A DNA stretch of 64,000 nucleotides. It comes from Haberlea rhodopensis. Taxonomy: Eukaryota > Streptophyta > Magnoliopsida > Lamiales > Gesneriaceae. Shown piece by piece: positions 22,944 through 34,900 of this stretch; positions within the stretch are counted from its first letter, which is position 1; each line of letters opens with the position of its first letter. The notes beneath the pieces are model-generated. The model was not told where the DNA came from, made no database searches, and saw nothing but the letters and a program-made list of their open reading frames with translations. A program made the translations under genes and the position numbers. Location: positions 434,001-498,000 of the forward strand of contig CAJQUN010000397.1 in NCBI GenBank assembly GCA_907163345.1, written 5' to 3'.

Positions 22944-25900
22944 CTACATGTTTATCGGATCATCTTCATCTTCAAATGCATACCTTTTTTCTTCATCTTC
23001 AACTTCATTGTCATCGTTTATGTTATCCACTTCATCACTACTGAAATCTTTTAGAAGCTGATCGAATGTCTGATTTTTGACTAGTTGATTAGCTTCCATT
23101 TGTTCTTCTGCTGTTTTTGCCAAAGACAAGAGAACATTCTTCGCTTTCTGATCAGGAGGGACACCACTTGATACCATCTCATTGAACCAAACCACTGCAC
23201 CGCCAAAATCCTTGTTTCTGCCATAAGCATCCATGATTGTGGTGAAAATGGTTGGATTAGCATTGATCCCAAGCGCACGCATTTCATTATATTTCTCCAT
23301 CATCTTTTCAAGATTATTTACTTTAGCGTAGCCTTTGATCAGAGTCCCGTGAGTGACAACATTTGGTTCCAATTCATCTTGTTTAATCCTTCTGAAAAAC
23401 TTCTCGGCACCTTCCATATCAGATGCATTAACATAGGCTGAGAGCATAGTTGTATAGGAACAAAGATCTGGGGTACATCTGCAGAACAAAAATAGGAATC
23501 AAATTACCACATTACATGGTTAAGATCATTCTTCATCCCAAATGGGATATTTATAGATTCCATATGTAACAAGCTCAACAAGATTGTTCAATAACTGAAT
23601 ATTAAGCACGAACGGTCAAAAATGAATTCCAAAATATGTGGTATTGCAAATAAGGAATTTCAACGAAATATTTGTTTTTCAGCAATTCAGGTTATGTTGC
23701 TTGATAGTTGAAGGAAGATGTGAAGACCCTATAAATGGCACCGATTCAACAAATTAAGGTATATTGCACGAGCCAATATTATTAGTAGATAAATTTGCAT
23801 TACATAAATAATTCCATGCCAAAATGAAAATAACATAATTATTAATTAGTTCAATAGATGATTTTCTAAGATACCAAATACTTGTTAGATAAATTCAAAT
23901 TATAAAATAATAATGAGTCTATTATTTGGATTTAGGAAAGAATAATAGAATATTAGCTAGTTTATATTAATAGGATAGATAATCTTTTTAAAGTTTTAAA
24001 AGATTTAAGAGATAAACTTTGGTGAACAATAAAAGGCAAGCTTCAAGCCCTCAATCACCAATATCACCTAATCAATCTATAAAATTTAGTTTACAAAAAT
24101 AAGAAGATATGATATGATTGATTAGCTAGAATCTTCATTAATAGTTGCAACTTATTTAATGAAGAATTGTGAGTAATTATGCTAGCCTTGATTTTAGAAA
24201 AATTCCGCCCTTCTTAGACTAAGAATTTTGAACATCTCTCAACATTTAAGGCAGAGGATTGCTTGTGTTTTCGCACCCTAGATCGTTCAAACGCGTCTAT
24301 AATCGCTGTAAGTGGGCTTTGTTACTATATTCGTTTCAATTTTAAAAAATCATATGTATGTTTTTAAATTTTCAATCGATGATGCCAAGTATGTTAAAAT
24401 TATGCATGTTAAATTACAAGGTCTAATGGGGACAATATTATATTACATGGCTCGATGGGAGCAATTATATTACAAGGTCCAATGGGGACAATATTATATT
24501 ACATGGCTCGATGGGAGCAATTATATTACAAGGGACAATGGGGGCAATATTATACATGGCTCGATGGGAGCAATTATATTAATATATGTTATGATATATA
24601 TATGTATTGTTTTATGATCTGGTTATGAATTGTGTTTTGGAAAAAATATGGAAAAAGTATTATTATCACATCGATTGGCCCCCACTTGCTGAGTGTTTAA
24701 CAAAACACTCACCCCTTACTCTACATCCCCAGATAATAACGAGGAAGCAGTCGAGGCTGAAGAACAACACCAATTTTGGGGTTGGTGATCCATGGTGTTT
24801 CTAAGAGTTAAAGTCGTTGATTGTTTTTAATTATTTAGACTTTGGTTGTTTTTATTTGTTTTAAGACAATTTTGGAGTTTGATGATTCTTTAAATTCAGT
24901 TGTAAAGACGATTAATTTTATGGATGAATAGACTGGTTTTTCCATGATTTGATGTTACGAGGCTTATTGATTTCATGATGTTATTTGGAAATCAATGCCG
25001 GTGTTATCGACCCCGGTCTCGGGGCGTGACATTAAAGATTGTAATACCCTTGTCCCACATTGGTTGTGGATGAAAATTTAAAGTGGTTTATAAAGGCTCA
25101 CAATGGACTATTATAGCAACTTGGGTTAACCATTTTCGTAGAGCGAGGACGGATACGAAGTAGTTGCTATAGGAGCCCATTGTGCAGTCGCGCTTGCGCG
25201 GGCCTGGGCCCGGGGCGTGACAGAAGATCCTTGTGCCATGATTTGTAATATAGACTAACTTTTAAACAAAGTCGATCTCAATAAAATGTTTGTAGTTTAG
25301 GTGAGTGGAGAGACACAGGTTACAGTATAGCCATCCGATATTACTAACTTCATGGCACTTTTTACCATGCCACCTCCATGAATCTCATCAACAGTATTTC
25401 AAGTTTAAAACTGGTCTTAGCTTTTCTGTCATAGGTTTGGACCAAGATTGAGATCTGGGCTTTGTTTTTTTCAATGTTTTCCATCATTAGCTTCAAAAGG
25501 AATCTACATACACGAATGATGATTTCATTCCATTATTAGGACGTGGCTGTATTAAAACTAAAATCAAAAGCCTGGTAAACGACATGAGGTGTAGGAAGTA
25601 TCACAAATCTCATTATCAAGCAACAAGGCCAGGAAAATGTTTACAAGGAATCATCTGACCATACAAGAGAATCGTGTAAAAAGGAAAAATAACTAAATAG
25701 TTGCACAGTAGAAAAAGCTTCACCTGTCTCTCCGCATGCTCTTGAAAACAATTCGTGCCTGCTCCACCATTCCTGAGATTGCAAACGCATCAAGCAAGAT
25801 ATTATATGCTTTCTGTGTCGGCCTGGAAAGAAAACTAAGTATGTTGAGAAAGTCGACATATATTGTTTAGCTATGGCATTCAACTGACTCCACAATTATC

Positions 25901-28900
25901 AACTGAATATCGACAGGAACTAGAATGTGGCAGCTTATGTGTTTACTGTTGATTGACATAACATAGGTTCAAATACTGACTATCTAAAAAAAGAAAGAAA
26001 TATAAAAGAACTGAGAACACGTATAAAACTTCTTAGATTCACAAGGCAACCACAAGTTGCTTAAATATGTTCATCTCCGCTTCATTAAGATGTGTCTCTT
26101 TGGGAGTGCCGGCTATTTTAAATATGCATACGAAAAAAATGGTAAAATGAGTAAGAATGCTTTAGCAAGTGGGAGAAGAGTCAATAATTATTTGTTGAAG
26201 ATTGAGTTTAAGATTATATAAAATATTATCTTGTAATCTAGGAGTTGATTAGATAAATATTTTATCAGACAGGAGTTTATCTTTTCATTTTTAGGTTTAG
26301 TAGATAAGACATTAGATAAGGATAGGACTATATATATTTCTGTATTCCACAACTTTTATTATTCAGAAAATCAGAAGCCAATGTTTCTCACATAATCTTT
26401 CCACCTAAAACTACATGGTATCATAGCCAAAAGATTTTTTTTCTTCTCTCTGCTCGGAATTTTTTTCCGTAATTTTTCGCCTTCTTTGCCAATCATCAAT
26501 GACGAAATACGGCTCTTCTCCGATCAAAGGCTCCAATTCTGATGCTACTTTGGTGCCCATCGCAACTCTCAATTCCGACTCCTCCGTCCCTCTCCTCTGC
26601 CACAAATTAAATGGGAACAACTACCTTCAATGGTCCCAATCTATTAAGATGTTCATCCGTGGCAAAGGAAATGGCGATCTCCTATCCGGCTCCTCCATAT
26701 GTCCGGTTTCAATAGATCCTACCTTCCGCACCTGGAACTCAGAAAATAGCATGGTCAGGTCTTGGCTTATCACATCTATGCTGCTAGAAATCGGCGAAGA
26801 TTTTCTCTTATACCCCACAACGCACGATATATGGGAAGCCGCACTTGATACTTTCTCTTCCCGGGATAATACATCGGAATTATTTTCCATTGAAAGCACT
26901 CTCCAGGAGCTTCGCCAAGGGGATTCATCGGTCACTGTTTATTTTACATCTCTTACCCGTAACTGGCAGCAATTGGATTTGTTTGAAGTCCATGAATGGG
27001 AGTGCCCCGACGATGCCAAACGCTATCGTGCGATTGTTGAACAAAAACGCATTTTCAAATTTTTATCAGGGCTCAAACACACCCTGGATGAAGTTCGTGG
27101 ACGACTTTTGGGCACTACACCTTTGCCAAGTCTACGTACAATCTTCTCCGCGGTCCGTCATGAGGAAAGTCGCCGTAAAGTCATGCTCGGACCTTCGGGA
27201 ATTCCACATATTCATGGGTCTGCCCTTACCACTACTGTTCCCCTTCAGAATTCATCCAGCCACCTCAATCTCATTCATGCATCGACGGGTAGCAAAACCT
27301 AAGTCACATAATCCTCCTACCCCCCTCCACGCACTGGCGCTCCGGCCGCGAACTGGCGAACTCGGTGCGCTTGCGGCGCATTAAGGCGACTTTTGGGCAC
27401 TACACCTTTGCCAAGTCTACGTACAATCTTCTCCGCGGTCCGTCATGAGGAAAGTCGCCGTAAAGTCATGCTCGGACCTTCGGGAATTCCACATATTCAT
27501 GGGTCTGCCCTTACCACTACTGTTGCCCTTCAGAATTCATCCAGCCACCTCAATCCCATTCATGCATCGACGGGTAGCAAAAGCTGCAAAACTGGTCATC
27601 CATGGTGTGAAAATTGCAAGAAGCCAACACACAACATTGAAAATTGCTGGAAAATTCATGGGAAACCAGCGGATTGGAAACCAGCCCGCGAGCGACGGGC
27701 ACATGCTGTCGTGAACGATGCCCATACACCTTCGGACCAGATACCGTTCACCAAAGCCCAGTTGGAGATGCTACAGAAATTGCTTAGTCCAACCACTTCA
27801 ATCCACTCCCCTTCCCTTATGGACTCTGGTAATGTGACCCTTAAAGGTACTTCTCCGTACGCTTTACTCTCACAACATACTTTATCCACCTCTTGGATCG
27901 TTGATTCTGGTGCTTTAGACCACATGGCTGGGAATTTGGCATTATTCACCACTTTCACTCCGTGTGCATCCTCTCATACTATGCGCATTGCCAATGGCTC
28001 ATGCTCGAATGTGGCTGGCTATTGTTCTGTTTGCTTAATCCAAATATTACCTTACAATCTGTCATATTCGTGCCTGATCTTCATTGCAATTTATTATCAG
28101 TGAGTAAGCTCACTAATCAGTTCATGTGTTTGGCTACTTTCGCTCATGGGTCTTGCCTTTTTCAGGATTTGGAGTCGGGGAAGATGATTGGCAGTGCTGA
28201 GCTATGTGATGGGATGTACCTCCTTAAAGAGACTGCTCCAACTAGAACTCCACCTAGCACCTCTTTTCCTGCTTTAACTGTTTCTTCCTCTGTTAGCAAT
28301 AAAGAAAGTGAAATTCTTTTATGGCACTATCGTCTAGGGCACCCTAATTTTTTTAGTTTTCCGCATTTATTCATTAATAAAACTTCTGCTTCAATTACCT
28401 GTGATATTTGTCAATTGTCTAAGCACACTCGTACGACTTTCAGACCACGTGCATACAAACCATCTGCCCCATTCTCCATTATCCACAGCGATATCTGGGG
28501 GCCCTCTAGTATTAAGAATCTTAGTGGGACTCGTTGGTTCTTGTCATTTGTGGATGATCATACTCGTGTGTCATGGATTTACTTGATGAAAGATAAGTCT
28601 GACCTTCACAAATTTTCAAAACTTTAAATGCCATGATCCAAACCCAATTCTCATGTGGGATCAAAGTTTTACGCACCGATAGAGCTCGTGATTACTTTAC
28701 TTCCATTCTAGGGGATTTTATGCATACAAAGGGTATTGTTCACCAAAGCTCATGTGTCGATACCCCACAACAAAACGGTGTCTCCGAAAGGAAGAATCAC
28801 CATCTCCTCGAGGTTGCTAGATCTCTACTCTTTACCTCAAACGTTCCCAAGTTCCACTGGGGTGATGCAATCCCCACTGCTACTTATCTCATCAATAGAA

Positions 28901-31900
28901 TGCCATCTCGTGTCCTTAATTTCAAAACACCACTCCGGACGCTTCAAGACATTCACCCTACCAGTCACCTAACTCATAATCTTCCACTCAAAGTCTTTGG
29001 TTGCTCCTCGTTTGTTCATATACACTCACAGCATCGTGGAAAACTTGATCCACACACTGTCAAGTGTATTTTTCTTGGCTACTCCCCAAACCAAAAGGGC
29101 TACAAGTGTTATTCCCCTCTTGCAAAGAAGTTCTACACCTCCATGGATGTCACGTTCTTCGAATCAAAACCCTACTACCCACACTCTTCGCTTCAGGGGG
29201 AGTCTTCAAGCAACATTGAAGCTCAGAATCCTATGCCATCCATACCTCTACTCAAACCAACAGCCTTCATCGACAATGAGCCATCTACCGATCCAGTTTC
29301 TGACCCAACTCCAATCCCATATATCAGCAGGTACCTAGTTAACCCAACTCGACCACTTCAAGTGTTTTTCGAAAAGAACGGTCTTGCAAAAGGAGCCTAC
29401 AAGAACCAGTACAAACTCAACCTGTCCAAGGGCATTCCCCGCTGCCAGATTCAGAAACATCGACCAAGGTAATAAAGGTACGGATGACACTGACGATAAC
29501 CCTTCTGGATGTGTATCTGATGATATTGGCAGGCCTATTGCTTTAAGAAAATGAATGAGAACTTGCACACAACATCCAATATGTAATTTTGTCTCACTTG
29601 ATCGTTTCTCTCCTGCATATCGTACCTTTGTTTCACATCTAGACCAGGTTCAGGTTCCATCAACTATTCAAGAAGCTCTCGATAATCCAGAGTGGAAAGT
29701 GGCAGTATTTGATGAAATAAAAGCTCTTGAAAGGAACAATACGTGACAGATTACTGATCTCCCACCAGAAAAGAAAACAGTTGGTTGCAAATGGATCTTT
29801 ACTGAAACATAAATCTGATGGAAGCATAGAAAGATTCAAAGCTCGTCTTGTAGCAAAGGGATACACACTATCATATGGGATTGACTATCAAGAAACTTTT
29901 GCTCCAGTGGCTAGACTCAATACAGTTCGTGTCCTCTTATCAGTTGCTGCCAACCTAGACTGGCCTTTATATCAACTAGATGTCAAAAATGCATTCCTTA
30001 ATGGAGATCTTGAGGAGAAAGTGTATATGGATATCCCACCAGGTTTCGAATCAAAGGAAACTTCCAAAAAGGTATGTAAATTGAAGAAGTCCTTATATGG
30101 ACTCAAGCAATCACCAAGAGCTTGGTTTCATCGATTACTAATGTCCTTAAATGAGATGACTATGTCCAATGTCAATCCGATCATACCTTGTTTGTAAAAC
30201 ATTCTGAAAGAAACATGATCACCGTTCTCATAGTCTATGTGGATGATATTGTCTTTACTGGAAATCATGAAGAAGAAATCAATCATGTGAAGTCCCTACT
30301 CTCAAAAGAATTTGAAATGAAGGACCTTGGACACTTCAGATATTTTTTGGGAATGGAGGTAGCAAGGTCATCTCTAGGCATCTCAATCTCACAACGAAAG
30401 TATGTCTTAGATCTCTTGAAGGAAACTGACATGTTGGGTTGCAAGCCAGTCGATACACCAATAGATCCAAACATCAAGATAGGAATGAAAAAGGATAGTC
30501 CCTCAGCTGATAAAGGGAGATATCAACGACTCGTTGGCAAACTCATATATCTGTCTCACACACGACCAAATCTTGGATTCGTTGTCAGTGTCATCAGCCA
30601 GTTCATGAACAAACCAACTAAAGAACATATGGATGATGCATATCGAGTGTTAAGATACTTAAAACAGACTCCTGGTAAATGATTACTCTTCCGAAAGACT
30701 CCAGTGAGAGGAATCAAAGCTTACAGTGATGCTGATTGGGCCGGGTCTCTAACAGACAGGCGTTCCACTTCTAGATACTGTACATTTGTGTGGGGAAATT
30801 TAGTGACTTGGAGAAGCAAGAAAAATCAGTGGTCGCTCGTAGTAGTGCTGAAGCAGAATTTCGAGCATTAGCTCATGGAATTTGTGAGGGGATGTGGCTA
30901 AAAAGATTACTTGCTGAACTAAAACTTGAAGATCATCAATCAGTAGAACTAATGTGCGCAATCAGACCGCCATCAGCATATCCAAAAATCCAGTCCATCA
31001 TGATCGAACCAAACATATTGAAGTAGACCAACACTTCATAATTGAAAAGATCGAGAAGGGAACAGTTGACCTCAAATATGTTCCAACGCAAGCTCAAATT
31101 GCTGACATCTTGACTAAGGCACTTTTCAAGCCTCACTTTGAAGAATTGAGTCACAAACTAGGCATGATCAACCTCTATGACCCAGTTTGAGGGGGAGTGT
31201 TGAAGATTGAGTTTAAGATTATATAAGATATTATCTTGTAATCTAGGAGTTGATTAGATAAATATTTTATCAGATAGGAGTTTATCTTTTCATTCTTTTA
31301 AGTTTAGTAGATAAGGCATTAGATAAGGATAGGGCTCTATATATATTTCTGTATTCCTAAACTTTCATTATTCAGAAAATGAGAAGTCAATGTTTCTCAC
31401 ATAATCTTTCCACCTAAAACTACATTATTTTACTTTTGCCAAAAATAAAGTTCAGATAGCCTGCAAAACTTAGAATTGCGGAAATTGTCACACCTGAGGC
31501 CAGCATCAAGCATCTCCTCAAATACAGCCAAAGCCTCCTCTTCCCTCCTAGCTTTTCCATAGGCGTTAATAAGCAGTGCATAGCTTACAACATCAGGTCG
31601 AATACCAGCTCTTTGCATCTAGAATTACAAATTCAGATCAAAACTTTGGTGAATTATTCACAAGCACAATGCAGCAAAACATGGAAAATTGCCATATTTA
31701 ACTTTTTATGCAATTCAACACTAACAAACAACTATAATCAGCACATGACGGCAAAACAACTGAGTTGATAAACTATTTCTACTTAGAAATTAGTATAATG
31801 GGACCCAGCATCCAACACATGGAATCTTCAGGCACCAACAACACTGATGTACCAGTTGGTTTCTTTTCTTTAAAAGTGTTTCCAGATAAATTAGAATTTA

Positions 31901-34900
31901 ATTTATATAGAAGAGGAAAAGTACTACACATGGAGGCACCCACATGCGGGCTGCACACAAAAGTGAGAGAACAACTCTATCAGTTGACAGTCAAAAAGTA
32001 TACCTAGTTAGCGTGGAAGTATAGCTGGATTGAGATTTAGAAGATGAACATATAAACAAAAAGGTAGAAAAGCTTTCCCTGAATTATCGACCACTTTAAA
32101 ATCCCATAAATTCCTCCATTAAAATATTTCAAAACCTGATTTTTCTTTAGCAGGACTGAGACTTAAAAATAAAAATATTTCTCCAGTATACTTTCACATG
32201 TCCAACACGTGTCTATGTTTGATGTATACCCTTATACAAAGTTGCCATCCTTACGAGGAAAGTGTTGGTTTTCTAGGTTTGACAATGTAAATGTTCCAAA
32301 GTCCTGTTTTAGGCCTTTTGATTAGCAGCAGCTGCGATGCTTTAATACTTACTAACAATAAAAAACACACAGATTTCAGTTAAACCTCATGAAGAAAATA
32401 GCAGGCTGAATGAAAATACTGATACTTTAGAAACCTACCTGGTCAAACATATTAGCGACCTTCTTGTAGTTAGTTTCAAATGACATCAGGCTATTATAAG
32501 AAACTGTGGTTTGCTGAACTCCTCTCTCAGGCATCACTGCAAATAGTTGACGAGCTTTGTCATAATTTCCAGCTTTCTTGTACATGTAAATCATCATGTG
32601 GAACATTTTTTGGTCTGGTTTAAACGGTGAAATTTCTTTATCTAAAAGGGTTTCAAAGATTTCTTCAGCTTCTCTAAATTTGTCTCCCTGCAGCAGCCCA
32701 AGGTAGCAAAAAAGGTTTCACCCAAATTTAGAGAAGAATCCTTGATATACTACCATACATGAGAAAATGTATTCTTAGTTATCACAAAATCCAAACCTTC
32801 CTTGCCGAAGGATCTTAGATAATACTCTGAAATTAGATATATCATGCAATCAACAACAAAATCCTAATATAAAATTAGCCACATCATGCAAATATCAACA
32901 AAATCCTAAAATATACCCAGTTTCAAAGGAAGAACAAATATTCCTGGAGTAACTCCCCCTTCTAGATTTTTAGTCCTTGAAGCTTTTGATCTATTGTACT
33001 TAAAACTTAAAAGTGTTACAAGCACCCTAAGGAGTCCTTGCGCAATCAGAACAAGCCGTACTTTTCCGATTCACTAAGGATATACGAACGATATCCGATG
33101 CTTTTTTTTTATAGGCAGATAAATTTATCGAAACAAAAAAAATATTATCAGAGGTACTCAAAAGAAACATTGACCATTCCAAAACCTGCTACAAACAACT
33201 AAAACAGCAGGATACCAAAGAAAAAACATCGGACTATAAAAACATACTTCTAAACTAACTAAAGCAACTAAAGAAATGCTCCAAATAGAATAAAAGATAT
33301 TAACTTAGACAAGCTATGGGATCTTGAAACCAATCTGAGACTCCAATGCATGGCATAATGATATTTGATGCTAGCTAATAATCAAACCTCCAAGTCACGT
33401 TGTTGTTTAATCTAAGTACTGATCAAGATATGTGGGAAGACGATCATGTTGGATAATATGAGCTGTTGAGCTTGCATAACACAAAGTATGAACCTTGGTA
33501 AATATTATGGCAGCGTCCTCCAGTAAGTACGCCGCATCAATAGAAGACCATAAATTGAGAATCCTACTGTTCAAAATTTTCTTATAGCTTTTAGTCAAAC
33601 TAATAGTTACTCGCTACAAAGCAGCAAGATTTTTGTTCATATACTGAAACTTTGCATCAGCTGGAACACGTTGAATATGGTGTGCTAGTCACGAGCTCAA
33701 ATAAAAAGAGATCTTGGAAGAGATCTCAAAAAAAATTTTGTTATTTTTATATTTTATTAGGATTTGGATTTATTCAAATTTAGGATTTTGGATTGGTTTT
33801 GGTCTTTCGGTCTTTTTAGTTGATAGGATTATTTTGGATGTATAAATAAGGATGGGTTAACTTATAAATATTAAGAATTAAGTTTTGCATATAACAATTC
33901 CTCACGAGAAGATTGTTGCCTTCGTACTATCTGGAGTTCTCAAACCCCTTCCCTTCCACCGATATTCAACCTTGCAACCATAGGGAAATCGGATAAAAAT
34001 TCGAATAAAAAACAAGAACCTCCATATATACCCAATCGTCCCATGACTCGATCATACGCACATAACAAATTGGTATCAGAGCCAAACGTCATGGGAAATA
34101 TTGACGTTTTCCAACAAAAATCTGAAGCTTTTGTAAAAAGACACCAAGAGTCAAAGCAGCAGCCGAGAAACGGCAGCAAGCTCTTCTCGATAAGTTGGAG
34201 AACATTTCCAAATGTCTGTCAACCCTGTGCTGCAACAACGAGATCAGAGGAAAGACAACAACAATCAATGGGGCACCGCAGATGGCAGTACATTGTCACT
34301 GTCCATTGCTATGACCAAACCAAACGCACAGGCAAGCAAGGGTAATGGCAGTTGTATGAAATGTATGCATGGCAAGCGAAACAAGGGGATGTGTGGCCGC
34401 AAACCAGCATACGACAGCAAATATGTTCCCAAACCCAAATACTTCAAGCGAGAATTTCCAAGGCATGACGGATTGTCCAATCCACTAGGCTGGCATAACC
34501 AATTTAAGCATTTTTTCAGACATCAAGACCTGGACAATGAATTTTAAAAGCCACCGCCATCTGTGCTTAATCTTTGCAATACTCCAACGGCATCGCTCCT
34601 TCGTGTTTGCTGACAACTACGATTCTCAAGGGGGGAGTGATGTAACGAGCTCAAAATCAAAGGAGATCTTGGAAGAGATCTCCGATAATTATATTTGTTA
34701 TTTTATATTTTATTAGGATTTGGATTTATTCAAATTTGGATTTTGGATTGGTTTTGGTCTTTGATTAGGATTGGTCTTCGGTTTTTTTAGTTGATTGGAT
34801 TCTTTTTGGATGTATAAAAAAGGATGGATTAATTAATAAAGATTAAGAATTTAGTTTTTGCATATAACAATTCCTCACGAGAAGGTTGTTGCCTACATAA

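Larger units (their letters stand above)
26193..31424 (+). mobile_element. Nearly full-length Ty1/copia retrotransposon (copia-3) in PPR intron
   Basis: The LTRs at 26193-26415 and 31198-31424 (about 225 bp) both begin TGTTGAAGATTGAGTTTAAG and end CACCTAAAACTACA. A primer-binding site TGGTATCATAGCC follows at 26416 and a polypurine tract TTGAGGGGGAG precedes the 3' LTR. The 5-bp target duplication TTATT (26188-26192 and 31425-31429) is perfect. The LTRs differ at few positions, so it is the youngest large insertion here, yet its genes are broken. It runs opposite to the PPR gene. Confidence 0.95.
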
